Below, piece by piece: positions 44,211 through 52,772 of a stretch of 64,000 bases of DNA. Within the stretch, counting starts at the first letter, position 1. Each line of letters starts with the position of its first letter. The position numbers and the translations under genes are program-made. The stretch covers positions 124,001 through 188,000 of the forward strand of contig NZ_FOBO01000006.1 in the NCBI RefSeq assembly GCF_900109855.1. Direction: 5' to 3'. The notes beneath the pieces were generated by a model. That model was not told where the DNA came from. It ran no database searches and worked only from the letters and a program-made list of their open reading frames with translations. The stretch comes from Roseovarius tolerans. GTDB lineage: Bacteria > Pseudomonadota > Alphaproteobacteria > Rhodobacterales > Rhodobacteraceae.

Positions 44211-45563
44211 ATGAACGTGAAACCCTCTCACCTTTTTTATCAGGGGCGCGAACGCAAGCCGGTGCTCGATCAGGCGCGCGGCGTATACATGTGGGATGTG
44301 GACGGCAAGCGCTATCTGGACGGCTCAAGTGGCGCGATGGTCTGCAATATCGGCCATTCCAACGAGAACGTGCTCGAGGCGATGCGCCGTCAGATGGAGA
44401 AATCCACCTTTGGGTATCGCCTGCATTTCGAGACCGAAGCCTCCGAGAAACTCGCCGCCAAGACCGCCGCCTTGTGCCCCGAGGGCCTCAACCGCGTGTT
44501 CTTCGTCTCGGGCGGGTCCGAGGCGGTGGAATCGGCGCTGAAACTGGCACGGCAATACGCGCTCGCAACTGGCGAGGGCAGCCGCTGGAAGATCATCAGC
44601 CGCGCGCCGTCCTATCACGGTTGCACCCTTGGTGCGCTCGCCATCACCTCCTACGCGCCGCTGACCGATCCCTTCGCCCCGATGATGCAGGCCATGCCCA
44701 AGGTGCCCGCGCCCCGCGCCTATCTCGACGGGCTCGACCCCGAGGATGAGGCGACCGGCCAACATTACGCCGACATGCTTGAGGCGAAGATACTGGAAGA
44801 AGGCCCCGAGAGCGTGCTCGCCTTCGTGGTGGAACCCATTGGCGGTGCCTCCACCGGGGCGCTGGTGCCGCCCAAGGGCTACATGGAGCGGGTGCAGGAG
44901 ATTTGCCGCCGCTATGGCGTGCTGCTGATCCTCGACGAGGTGATGACCGGCGCGGGGCGCACCGGCAAATTCCTCGCCTCCGAGCATTGGGGGCTGGCGC
45001 CGGATATCGCCGTCATGTCCAAGGGCTTTGCCGCCGGTTACGTGCCGCTTGGCGCGATGGTCGCGCATGAGCGGCTGGTCGAGGCGGTGCTTGACTCGGG
45101 CGGTTTCCTGCATGGCTACACCTATGCGGGCAACCCGCTGGCCTGCGCCGCCGGGCTGGCCGTGATCGACGAGATCGAGCGGCAGGATCTGGTGGGCAAC
45201 GCGGCGCGTATGGGGGTGAAACTCAAGGAACGGCTGGAAGGTCTCATGCAGCGCTATGCCATCATAGGCGACGTGCGCGGCAAGGGGCTGCTCACGGCGT
45301 TCGAATTCATGGCCGACCGGGGCAGCAAGGCCCCGCTGCCCAAGCACCTGCAAGCCTTCAACCGCTTCGTGCAGATCGCCTATGACAAGGGGCTGATCGT
45401 CTATTCGCGGCGCACCCGCGACGGGATGGAGGGCGACCATATCATCATTGCCCCGCCGATGATCGCGACCGAGACGCATCTCGATGAGATCACCGAGATG
45501 CTGGACGCCTCTTTGGCTGAGTTCACCGAAGAAATCCGCCCCGCGTTGGGCAAGGCGGTGTGA
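44211..45563 (+). CDS. Class III PLP-dependent aminotransferase
   Basis: A 450-residue omega-aminotransferase fold. FFVSGGSEAVESALKLARQY is the phosphate-binding and PLP-stacking region, LLILDEVMTGAGRTG carries the Asp that pairs with the pyridine nitrogen, and the Schiff-base Lys is in IAVMSKGFAAGYVPLGAM. These enzymes transfer amino groups from polyamines, omega-amino acids or diamines to pyruvate or 2-oxoglutarate. Its position after the amine importer and overlapping the BKACE gene (TGATG) suggests that it removes the terminal amine of the imported compound, giving an oxo compound for later steps. The substrate is not resolved from sequence. Confidence 0.9.
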   Translation: MNVKPSHLFYQGRERKPVLDQARGVYMWDVDGKRYLDGSSGAMVCNIGHSNENVLEAMRRQMEKSTFGYRLHFETEASEKLAAKTAALCPEGLNRVFFVSGGSEAVESALKLARQYALATGEGSRWKIISRAPSYHGCTLGALAITSYAPLTDPFAPMMQAMPKVPAPRAYLDGLDPEDEATGQHYADMLEAKILEEGPESVLAFVVEPIGGASTGALVPPKGYMERVQEICRRYGVLLILDEVMTGAGRTGKFLASEHWGLAPDIAVMSKGFAAGYVPLGAMVAHERLVEAVLDSGGFLHGYTYAGNPLACAAGLAVIDEIERQDLVGNAARMGVKLKERLEGLMQRYAIIGDVRGKGLLTAFEFMADRGSKAPLPKHLQAFNRFVQIAYDKGLIVYSRRTRDGMEGDHIIIAPPMIATETHLDEITEMLDASLAEFTEEIRPALGKAV

Positions 45564-46489
45564 TGCGCGAGATCATCATCACCTGCGCGCTCACCGGCTC
45601 TATCCACACGCCCTCGATGTCGCCGCACCTGCCGGTGACGGCAGATGAGATCGCAAAGGCGGGTGTCGAGGCCGCCGAGGCGGGCGCGTCGATCCTGCAC
45701 CTGCATGCGCGCGACCCCGGGACGGGCAGGCCCTCGGCCGATCCCGACCATTTCCGCGCCTTCCTGCCGCGCCTCAAACAGGGCTGCGACGCGGTGCTGA
45801 ATCTGTCCACGGGCGGCAGCGCGGTGATGACGCTTGATGAGCGTCTGGCCGCCCCTAAAGAGGCCGCGCCGGAAATGGCCTCGCTCAACATGGGCACGAT
45901 GAATTTCGCCCTTTACCCGATGGCCGAGCGGATCACCGACTGGCAGCATGACTGGGAGCAGCCCTTTCTCGAAGGCTCCGACGATCTGGTGTTCAAGAAC
46001 ACCCCGCGCGACATCGCCCGCATCCTGACGGAGCTGGGACAGGAGCGTGGCGCGCGGTTCGAATTCGAATGCTACGATCTGGGCCATCTCTACATGCTGC
46101 GCCATTTCGCTGACCGGGGCCTGATCGAGGCGCCGTTCTTCATTCAGTTCGTCTTTGGCGTGCTGGGCGGCATGGGGCCGGACCCGGAAAACCTGAGCCA
46201 CATGGTGCGCATCGCCGACAAGCTGTTCGGTGCGGATTACATGTTTTCGGTGCTGGCTGCGGGACGTCACCAGATGCCGATGGCGGCGCAGGCGGCGGCG
46301 ATGGGCGGGCATGTGCGCGTGGGGCTGGAGGACAGCTTGACGATTGCGCGCGGCACGCTGGCGCGATCCAATGCCGAGCAGGTGCAGAAAGTGCGCGGCA
46401 TCGTCGAGGCGATGGGGCGCGAGGTGGTGGATGCGGACGGCGCGCGCCGCCTCTTGCGCCTCAAGGGCGCGGACCGGACGGCGATCTGA
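45563..46489 (+). CDS. Beta-keto acid cleavage enzyme (BKACE, DUF849)
   Basis: A 308-residue TIM-barrel zinc enzyme. The zinc-binding HLHARDP motif is near residue 46, and further BKACE motifs are SLNMGTMNFA, FIQFVFGVLGGMGPDP and VRVGLEDSLTIARG. BKACEs condense a beta-keto acid with acetyl-CoA and cleave it to acetoacetate and the CoA ester of the remaining part; known substrates include 3-oxoadipate-like acids, 5-amino-3-oxohexanoate and dehydrocarnitine. The true ATG overlaps the aminotransferase stop; an in-frame GTG three bases before is unlikely. It probably acts on the oxo acid produced by the flanking aminotransferase or oxidase. Confidence 0.9.
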   Translation: MREIIITCALTGSIHTPSMSPHLPVTADEIAKAGVEAAEAGASILHLHARDPGTGRPSADPDHFRAFLPRLKQGCDAVLNLSTGGSAVMTLDERLAAPKEAAPEMASLNMGTMNFALYPMAERITDWQHDWEQPFLEGSDDLVFKNTPRDIARILTELGQERGARFEFECYDLGHLYMLRHFADRGLIEAPFFIQFVFGVLGGMGPDPENLSHMVRIADKLFGADYMFSVLAAGRHQMPMAAQAAAMGGHVRVGLEDSLTIARGTLARSNAEQVQKVRGIVEAMGREVVDADGARRLLRLKGADRTAI

Positions 46490-46492
46490 GAC

Positions 46493-46975
46493 ATGGGGAC
46501 GGAGTTTCGCGCGGTCACGTCAGAGGCGGATATGGGTCTTCTGGACCGGGCCTTGCGGTCTCTCAGCCACGATCTGGGGGATCAGCATATGGCGGGACTC
46601 GGCGCCTTGCGCGCCGGGCTGATGGGCGATACGCCAGCGGCCTACGGGCTTCTGGCGGTGGAGCGGGACGTGATCGGCGCGGCGCTCTATAGTCCGGTGT
46701 TTTCCACTGCTCAGGGGGCGCCGGGGGTCTATGTCTCGGACCTCTGGGTCGATGCGGCGACACGCGGACAGGGGGCCGGGCGGCACCTGCTGGCCGAGGT
46801 GGCGCGCCGGGCTGGGGCGCAATGGGGCGCTGCATGGATGACGCTGGCGGTCTATGGTCACAGCACCGCCTCGCGCCGGTTCTATGAACGGCTCGGCTTT
46901 GCGCCGCAGGAACGCGTGACACAGATGCGCCTGCCACAGGCAGGGTTTGACAGACTGAAGGGAGAGGGCAGATGA
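46493..46975 (+). CDS. GNAT family N-acetyltransferase
   Basis: A 160-residue GNAT fold. YVSDLWVDAATRGQGAGRHLLAEVARRA carries the acetyl-CoA pyrophosphate loop (R-G-Q-G-A-G), and LAVYGHSTASRRFYERLGF is the usual terminal motif. It acetylates an amine; its place between the BKACE and the acetylpolyamine-deacetylase-like gene suggests a polyamine or amino acid substrate of this operon. Its stop overlaps the next gene's start (ATGA). Specific function is inference. Confidence 0.8.
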   Translation: MGTEFRAVTSEADMGLLDRALRSLSHDLGDQHMAGLGALRAGLMGDTPAAYGLLAVERDVIGAALYSPVFSTAQGAPGVYVSDLWVDAATRGQGAGRHLLAEVARRAGAQWGAAWMTLAVYGHSTASRRFYERLGFAPQERVTQMRLPQAGFDRLKGEGR

Positions 46976-48000
46976 AGGCCATTTTCGACGACCGCCAGTG
47001 GAAACACGCGCCGCAGCATTTCATGGCCAACGGCGTCATCCAGCCCAGCCCCGAACAGCCCGAGCGCATCGCGCGGCTGACTGATGGTGCAAAGGCGGCG
47101 GGTTGCGAGATGATCGCGCCCAAGGATGCGGGCCTTGGCCCGATCGCCGCCCTCCATTCGCCGGAGTATGTGACCTTTCTGCGCAATATCCACACCCGCT
47201 GGCAGCGGATCGAGGGCGGAGGGCCGGAGGTGATCCCCAACATCCACCCCGCCACACGCGGCGACGGTTACCCCAAATCCGCCGTGGGGCAGGCGGGCTA
47301 TCATCAGGCCGATACCGCCTGTCCCATCGGCGCGGGCACGTGGGAGGCCGCCTATTGGTCGGCGCAGAGCGCCGTCACCGGGGCCGATCTTGTTCGCGGC
47401 GGCGAGCGCGCCGCCTACGCGCTCTGCCGCCCGCCGGGACACCACGCCTTTGGCGATCTGGCGGGCGGCTTTTGCTTTCTCAACAATGCCGGCATCGCCG
47501 CTGAACGGCTGCGTATGGTCGGACGGCGCACGGTGATCCTTGACGTGGACGTGCATCACGGCAACGGCACGCAGGGCATCTTCTACGACCGCGATGATGT
47601 GCTGACCGTGTCGATCCATGCCGACCCGGAACGGTTCTACCCGTTCTTCTGGGGCCATGCGTGCGAGCGCGGCGAGAGGCGTGGGATGGGCTACAACCTC
47701 AACCTGCCGCTGCCGCGCAAGACCGGCGATGACGACTATCTGAAGGTGCTGGATCGCGCGCTGGAAAGGATCGTGAATTTCGGGGCTGACGCGGTGGTGG
47801 TCGCCCTCGGCCTCGACGCCTATGAGGGCGATCCGTTTAAGGGGTTGGCCATCACCACGCCGGGCTTCGGGCGCATCGGTGCGGCCATTGCGGGCCTCGG
47901 GTTGCCCACGCTGTTCGTGCAGGAGGGGGGCTATCTCTGCGAGGAGTTGGGCCAGAACCTCACCGCCACGCTCACCGGGTTCGAGGGGGCGCGGCCATGA
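46972..48000 (+). CDS. Acetylpolyamine amidohydrolase-like deacetylase (HDAC superfamily)
   Basis: A 342-residue arginase/deacetylase-fold zinc amidohydrolase. ALCRPPGHHAFGDLAGGFCFLNN contains the paired active-site His, ILDVDVHHGNGTQ has the zinc Asp and His, and VALGLDAYEGDP the second zinc Asp; VQEGGYLCEELG is the C-terminal motif with Gly-Gly-Tyr. Bacterial members deacetylate acetylputrescine or acetylspermidine. The segment FFWGHACERGERRG in the middle is unlike eukaryotic HDACs and typical of the bacterial group. The start and stop each overlap the neighbouring genes (ATGA). It sits in a polyamine import operon, which supports acetylpolyamine as the substrate. Confidence 0.88.
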   Translation: MKAIFDDRQWKHAPQHFMANGVIQPSPEQPERIARLTDGAKAAGCEMIAPKDAGLGPIAALHSPEYVTFLRNIHTRWQRIEGGGPEVIPNIHPATRGDGYPKSAVGQAGYHQADTACPIGAGTWEAAYWSAQSAVTGADLVRGGERAAYALCRPPGHHAFGDLAGGFCFLNNAGIAAERLRMVGRRTVILDVDVHHGNGTQGIFYDRDDVLTVSIHADPERFYPFFWGHACERGERRGMGYNLNLPLPRKTGDDDYLKVLDRALERIVNFGADAVVVALGLDAYEGDPFKGLAITTPGFGRIGAAIAGLGLPTLFVQEGGYLCEELGQNLTATLTGFEGARP

Positions 48001-49091
48001 GCGATATAATAGTCATCGGCGGCGGCATCGCAGGGGTCAGTGCGGCCGCGGAGTGTGCCCGCGCCGGGGCCTCCGTCACGGTGCTGGAGAGCGAGCCGCA
48101 GATCGGCTATCACGCGACGGGCCGCTCTGCGGCGATCTTCATCCGTAACTACGGCAACGCCACGCTGCGCGCGCTCAACGCCGTGGCCGAACCGATCTTT
48201 GAACAGCCCGGCGAGATCAGCGACAAACCGATCCTCAGCCCCCGGGGCGAGCTTATGGTCGCCTCGGAGGAAGAACTGCCAGTGCTCGACGCCTATCTCG
48301 ACGGCGCGGTCGGGGTGGAGCGGTTGACAGGACATGAGGCCGCAGAGATCGTCCCCATCCTGCGCCCCGAGCGCATCGCGGGCGCGCTGATCGAACGCGA
48401 CGCGCGCGGCATCGACGTGGATCTGCTGTTGCAGGGCTATGCAAGGATGCTGCGGGGGCGCGGGGGGCAGATCGTCACCGGCGCGCAGGTGCAGGCGCTG
48501 CGCTTTGACGCCGGGCAATGGCACGTGGACACGGCGCAGGGCACCCTCAGTGCGCCCACCGTGGTTAACGCCGCAGGCGCATGGGGGGATGAGGTGGCGG
48601 CACTGGCCGGTCTGCCGCGCCTCGGGCTGCAACCCTATCGACGCTCCGCCGCGATTATCCCTGCGCCCGAGGGGCACGATACCGAGCATTGGCCGATCTT
48701 TGGCTCCATCGCCGAGACCTGGTATGCCAAGCCCGAGGCGGGCAAGCTGATGGTCTCGCCCGCCGACGAAGACCCGGTCGATCCGCATGACGCCTGGCCC
48801 GAGGACATGGTGCTTGCGGAAGGGCTGCACCGGTTCGAGCAGGCGGTGACGCATGAGGTGACGCGGCTGGAGCATAGCTGGGCGGGCCTGCGCACCTTCG
48901 CCCCCGACCGAACGCCGGTCGCGGGCTTCGATCCGCGCAGCACCGGCTTTTTCTGGCTGGCGGGGCAGGGCGGCTATGGCGTTCAGACCGCGCCCGCGCT
49001 ATCGCAGTTCAGCGCCGCGCTGCTGACTGGTGGCGCATCCGTGCTCGACGCGGCCACCCGCGCCGCGCTGGCCCCAGACCGATTTTGTTGA
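47997..49091 (+). CDS. FAD-dependent D-amino acid dehydrogenase, D-arginine dehydrogenase-like
   Basis: A 364-residue DAO-family flavoprotein. The FAD-binding start is IIVIGGGIAGVSAAAECARAG, with GYHATGRSAAIFIRNYG following. A run of features recalls Pseudomonas DauA: LGLQPYRRSAAII, WYAKPEAGKLMVSPADEDPVDPHD, EHSWAGLRTFAPDRTPVAG and FFWLAGQGGYGVQTAPA. It oxidises D-amino acids (in DauA, D-arginine and other D-amino acids) to imino acids, passing electrons to a quinone or another acceptor. The start overlaps the preceding stop. RidA follows 21 bases later and could hydrolyse the imine released. Precise substrate unproven; assignment by eye. Confidence 0.85.
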   Translation: MSDIIVIGGGIAGVSAAAECARAGASVTVLESEPQIGYHATGRSAAIFIRNYGNATLRALNAVAEPIFEQPGEISDKPILSPRGELMVASEEELPVLDAYLDGAVGVERLTGHEAAEIVPILRPERIAGALIERDARGIDVDLLLQGYARMLRGRGGQIVTGAQVQALRFDAGQWHVDTAQGTLSAPTVVNAAGAWGDEVAALAGLPRLGLQPYRRSAAIIPAPEGHDTEHWPIFGSIAETWYAKPEAGKLMVSPADEDPVDPHDAWPEDMVLAEGLHRFEQAVTHEVTRLEHSWAGLRTFAPDRTPVAGFDPRSTGFFWLAGQGGYGVQTAPALSQFSAALLTGGASVLDAATRAALAPDRFC

Positions 49092-49112
49092 TCCAACCGA
49101 AAGGACCCGCCC

Positions 49113-49463
49113 ATGAGCGATATCACCCGTCACAACACCGGCCAACGCATGAGCCAGAGCGTCACCCATAACGGCACCGTCTATCTGGCCGGGCAGGTCG
49201 GTAATCCGGGCGACAGCGTCGCTGACCAGACCCTTACCTGCCTGGAGAAGGTCGAGACACTGCTGGCCGAGGCAGGGTCAGACGCAACGCGCATCCTGCA
49301 ATGTGTGATCTGGCTGGCCGACATGGCCGATTTCGCCGAGATGAACAGTGTCTGGGATGCCTGGGTGCCCGAAGGCCACGCCCCCGCCCGCGCCTGCGGC
49401 GAGGCAAAACTGGCCACGCCCGATTATAAGGTGGAACTGATCGCGACGGCGGCGCAAGGGTAA
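49113..49463 (+). CDS. RidA/YjgF family enamine/imine deaminase
   Basis: A 116-residue trimeric chorismate-mutase-like fold protein. MSQSVTHNGTVYLAGQVGNPGDSVADQ and LQCVIWLADMADFAEMNSVWDAW are family regions; HAPARACGEAKLATPDYKVELIATA holds the Arg (APARAC) that binds the carboxylate. RidA proteins hydrolyse reactive enamines and imines made by PLP and flavin enzymes. Here it directly follows an FAD amino acid dehydrogenase, a natural partner, as in the Pseudomonas D-amino acid operons. ATG follows AAAGGA. It is the last gene of the operon. Confidence 0.9.
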   Translation: MSDITRHNTGQRMSQSVTHNGTVYLAGQVGNPGDSVADQTLTCLEKVETLLAEAGSDATRILQCVIWLADMADFAEMNSVWDAWVPEGHAPARACGEAKLATPDYKVELIATAAQG

Positions 49464-49503
49464 GCAGGACTGTCAGGCTCGCCACCGATTGCAAGTATAC
49501 AGA

Positions 49504-49944
49504 CTAACGGATGTACTTGATGAACGGCGTAAGCGTTCCGATCCGGTCATAGAGCTTGCGTGCCTGTGCGTTAAAGTCCTGCGTCAGCCAATAAACCGAC
49601 GGACAGCCATCGGCATCGGCGCGGGCATAGACCGCCTCGATCAGCGCCCGCCCCACGCCTGTGCCGCGCGCTGTCGGGGCGGCAAAGAGATCCTGCAGGT
49701 AACACACCTTCTCCTCGCGCCAGTTGTGCGGATGGTAGATGTAATGCACCACCCCCACCGCGCGCCCGTTCCGCAGTGCGATCAGACCGTTCTGATCAGG
49801 ATGTGCCGCCGAGGTCAGGCGCGCGAAGGTCACGTCGTAGACCGTGTCGGCGAGGGTGGTTTCGTAGAACGCCAGATAGTCGCGCCAGAGTGGCACCCAT
49901 CCGGGTTTGTCCCCGGTCTCGACAGGGCGGATCTGCAGGGTCAT
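49504..49944 (-). CDS. GNAT family N-acetyltransferase
   Basis: A 146-residue GNAT. It has VCYLQDLFAAPTARGTGVGRALIEAVYARAD with the acetyl-CoA loop R-G-T-G-V-G and ends YWLTQDFNAQARKLYDRIG, then FIKYIR. The layout (an N-terminal RPVETGDKPGWVPLWRDYLAFY) is common among small uncharacterised GNATs and not diagnostic. ATG 49944 follows GGAGATATG. It converges on the operon end, 40 bases from the RidA stop. A link with polyamines is possible but unsupported beyond position. Confidence 0.78.
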   Translation of the reverse strand: MTLQIRPVETGDKPGWVPLWRDYLAFYETTLADTVYDVTFARLTSAAHPDQNGLIALRNGRAVGVVHYIYHPHNWREEKVCYLQDLFAAPTARGTGVGRALIEAVYARADADGCPSVYWLTQDFNAQARKLYDRIGTLTPFIKYIR

Positions 49945-50132
49945 GGCATATCTCCGGTTCAGGTCTTGTTGCGTAGCCTGCGCCAACCGCAGGGCAGAGA
50001 CCAGACGGAATTCTCGGCGCGCCCCGGCATTTTTCCGCCGATCGGGTTGTCACCCGTTCATCGTTCCCCCACCTCTACCGGGCATTCCGCGCGGCCTGCG
50101 CGGGACGTCAGACCACGCAACAGGAGACTGAT

Positions 50133-50525
50133 TTGACCTTCACAACCAAACTCGCGACGCTGCTTAGCGCCACGGCGCTCGCTCTTGCCACCCCGCTCGC
50201 CGCGCAGGAGACCGAGCAAAGCCTGCCGCAACCCGCCGAAATCGCCGCCGAGGATGTCACCGACGGCCAAGTTGAGGCCTTTGTCGATGCCATTCTCGCG
50301 GTCGAAGAAGTGCGCGACGAATACACGCCCCTGATCGAGGCCGCCGAGGACGAGGCAGCCCAGAAGGAACTCGTCGAGGAGGCCAATGAGGCCGCCTTCT
50401 CCGCCGTGGGCGAGGTCGAGAATATGGACGTGGACAGCTACGTGGCCATCGCGAACGCGGCCGGCGAAAGCGACGCGCTCAATCAGCGCATCATCGCTCG
50501 CATCTCCGAATTGCGCGAAGAGTAA
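50133..50525 (+). CDS. DUF4168 secreted protein
   Basis: A 130-residue protein with a TTG start supported by CAGGAG seven bases upstream. A signal peptide (LATLLSATALALATPLAAQ, likely cut before ETEQ) precedes a mature acidic helical domain matching DUF4168: VTDGQVEAFVDAILAVEEVRDEYTPLIE and later VDSYVAIANAAGESDALNQRI. The role is unknown; homologues are periplasmic or surface proteins. The preceding 188-base gap holds nothing else recognised. Its stop converges with the ecm gene; a perfect nine-base-pair hairpin lies across the ecm stop. Confidence 0.8.
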   Translation: MTFTTKLATLLSATALALATPLAAQETEQSLPQPAEIAAEDVTDGQVEAFVDAILAVEEVRDEYTPLIEAAEDEAAQKELVEEANEAAFSAVGEVENMDVDSYVAIANAAGESDALNQRIIARISELREE

Positions 50526-50535
50526 TCGGCATCGG

Positions 50536-50557
50536 GGCGGCGGATCACTCCGCCGCC
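50536..50557. terminator. Hairpin spanning the ecm stop codon (weak, bidirectional)
   Basis: GGCGGCGGA with TCCGCCGCC around a TCAC loop: nine perfect pairs, with the ecm stop codon in the loop. It is 11 bases after the stop of the convergent DUF4168 gene. There is no T tract on either strand, so it may only slow read-through. Confidence 0.4.
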
Positions 50558-52512
50558 AACGCGCGCGGATCGGCGAGCGTCACGATATCCATCATGATCG
50601 TGTTCAGCTCGAAATCCTTCGGCGTATAGACCCGCGCCACGCCCATCTCGCGCAACCGGCGGGCATCGTCCTCGGGGATGATGCCGCCGACGATCACCGG
50701 CACATGCCCGAGCCCCGCGTTGCGCATCCGCTCCATCAGGTCCTCCATCAGGGGCATGTGCGATCCTGACAGGATCGACAGTCCGACCACATGCGCGCCC
50801 TCGTCCTGTGCGGCGGTGACGATCTGTTCCGGCGTCAGACGGATGCCCTCATAGCCGATATCCATGCCGCAATCGCGGGCGCGGAAGGCGATCTGTTCGG
50901 CCCCGTTGGAATGGCCGTCGAGCCCCGGCTTGCCTACGAGGAATTTCAGACGCCGCCCGAGGCTGTCGCTGACCGCGTCCACCGCATCGCGGATCTCATC
51001 CAGCCCTTCGGTCATGTTCGACGGGCTGCGCGAGACACCGGTGGGGCCGCGGTACTCCCCGTGAATGGCGCGCATCTGTTCGGCCCATTCGCCGGTGGTG
51101 ACACCTGCCTTGGCTGCCGCGATGGAGGCGGGCATGATATTCTCGCCGGCCTTGGCTGCTGCGCGCAGGGCAGAGAGCGCGGACTTGACCGCGCCTGCGT
51201 CACGCGCGCGCCGCCACTCTTCCAGCCGCCCGATCTGATCGGCCTCGACGGCCGCATCGACCACCATGATGCCGCCATCCTCGGTTTGCAGCGGCGAGGG
51301 CTCGCCCTCCTGCCACTTGTTGACGCCGACGACGACTGTCTCGTTGCGTTCGATCCGGCCTAGGCGTTCGGCGTTGCTGTCCACGAGCCGCGATTTCATG
51401 TACTCGATGGCCGAGACCGCGCCGCCCATGCTGTCGAGATTGGCCAATTCATGCCGTGCGCCATCTTTCAGCGCCTCGACCTTGGCATCGACCGCCGGGT
51501 TGCCTTCGAACAGATCGTCGAATTCCAGCAGGTCGGTCTCGTAGGCGAGGATTTGCTGCATCCGCATCGACCATTGCTGATCCCACGGGCGCGGCAGGCC
51601 CAACGCCTCGTTCCATGCCGGAAGCTGCACCGCCCGCGCGCGGGCCTTTTTCGACAGCGTCACCGCCAGCATTTCGATCAGGATACGGTAGACGTTGTTC
51701 TCGGGCTGCTGCTCGGTCAGGCCGAGGGAGTTGACCTGCACGCCATAGCGAAAGCGGCGGAACTTGGGGTCCTCGACGCCATAACGCTCCTGCAAAATCT
51801 CGTCCCAGAGATCGACGAAGGCGCGCATCTTGCACATCTCGGTGACAAAGCGGATGCCCGCGTTGACGAAGAACGAAATCCGCCCGGCGAGGATCGGGAA
51901 ATCCTCCTCCGGCACGCGCGGCTTCAACTCGTCCAGCACCGCCACGGCGGTGGCGAGCGCAAAGGCCAGCTCCTGCTCCGGCGTGGCCCCGGCCTCTTGC
52001 AGGTGGTAGGAACAGACATTCATTGGGTTCCACTTGGGCACGTGCTTGTAGCAGTATTCTGCCACGTCGCCGATCATCCGCAGGCTCGGCCTGGGCGGGC
52101 AAATGTATGTGCCGCGCGACAGATACTCCTTGATCAGGTCGTTCTGCACCGTGCCTTGCAGGGCAGTGGTATCCGCGCCCTGTTCCTCGGCCACCGCGAT
52201 ATAGAGCGACAACAACCAAGGTGCTGTGGCGTTGATCGTCATCGAGGTGTTCATCTGATCAAGCGGGATCTGATCGAAGAGCGCGCGCATGTCGCCCAGG
52301 TGGCAGACCGGCACGCCGACCTTGCCGACCTCACCCTTGGCGAGCACGTGATCGCTGTCATAGCCCGTTTGCGTCGGCAGATCGAAGGCCACCGACAGCC
52401 CGGTCTGCCCGCGTGCCAGGTTCGAGCGATAGAGCGCGTTCGAGGCCTGCGCCGTCGAATGGCCCGCATAGGTGCGGATTAACCAGGGGCGATCTTTCTG
52501 CGTCTGCGACAT
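50545..52512 (-). CDS. ecm: Ethylmalonyl-CoA mutase (B12-dependent)
   Basis: Carbon-skeleton isomerase of the ethylmalonyl-CoA pathway, turning (2R)-ethylmalonyl-CoA into methylsuccinyl-CoA, so that acetate can be assimilated without isocitrate lyase. 655 residues, the usual length. The N-terminal TIM-barrel mutase domain starts DRPWLIRTYAGHSTAQASNALY and contains TGLSVAFDLPTQTGYDSDH. The C-terminal cobalamin domain has GKPGLDGHSNGAEQIAFRARDCG (the DxHxxG cobalt-ligand motif) and ILSGSHMPLMEDL, then IVGGIIPEDD. ATG 52512 is well placed. It is two genes from ccr, which catalyses the preceding pathway step, strengthening the assignment over methylmalonyl-CoA mutase. Confidence 0.95.
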   Translation of the reverse strand: MSQTQKDRPWLIRTYAGHSTAQASNALYRSNLARGQTGLSVAFDLPTQTGYDSDHVLAKGEVGKVGVPVCHLGDMRALFDQIPLDQMNTSMTINATAPWLLSLYIAVAEEQGADTTALQGTVQNDLIKEYLSRGTYICPPRPSLRMIGDVAEYCYKHVPKWNPMNVCSYHLQEAGATPEQELAFALATAVAVLDELKPRVPEEDFPILAGRISFFVNAGIRFVTEMCKMRAFVDLWDEILQERYGVEDPKFRRFRYGVQVNSLGLTEQQPENNVYRILIEMLAVTLSKKARARAVQLPAWNEALGLPRPWDQQWSMRMQQILAYETDLLEFDDLFEGNPAVDAKVEALKDGARHELANLDSMGGAVSAIEYMKSRLVDSNAERLGRIERNETVVVGVNKWQEGEPSPLQTEDGGIMVVDAAVEADQIGRLEEWRRARDAGAVKSALSALRAAAKAGENIMPASIAAAKAGVTTGEWAEQMRAIHGEYRGPTGVSRSPSNMTEGLDEIRDAVDAVSDSLGRRLKFLVGKPGLDGHSNGAEQIAFRARDCGMDIGYEGIRLTPEQIVTAAQDEGAHVVGLSILSGSHMPLMEDLMERMRNAGLGHVPVIVGGIIPEDDARRLREMGVARVYTPKDFELNTIMMDIVTLADPRALAAE

Positions 52513-52640
52513 GTACGGGCCTCGTGAATCAGGTTGCGCAATTTTCTTACGTTCCGCGCAATGTAATGGCAACAAACTGGCGCTGTCAATTCGCTGCATC
52601 GCGGCATATGCGCCGGTCCGGCGTCTTCGGTCTCTCTCCC

Positions 52641-52706
52641 GTCATCCTCGGACTTGATCCGAGGATCTCTTGGCCAGGAGATCCTCTGGTCAAGCCAGAG
52701 GATGAC
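52641..52706. repeat. Double-hairpin REP-like element, copy 2
   Basis: 66 bases with hairpin 1 ATCCTCGGA, CTTGA, TCCGAGGAT and hairpin 2 ATCCTCTGG, TCAAG, CCAGAGGAT; the outer GTCATCCTC and GAGGATGAC ends can also pair, giving a cruciform-like fold. It aligns ungapped with copy 3 (56720-56785). It lies between the divergent starts of ecm and plsB, where promoters are expected. Confidence 0.88.
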
Positions 52707-52772
52707 GCCCAACACTAAGAGGATAATGCGGCCCCCATTTACCGCCCCCGCGTTCCCTGCTTATCTGGTGCA

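Noticed and set aside
46972..48000. A true histone or chromatin deacetylase
   Set aside because: The bacterial subgroup sequence and the polyamine-importer context fit an acetylpolyamine amidohydrolase.
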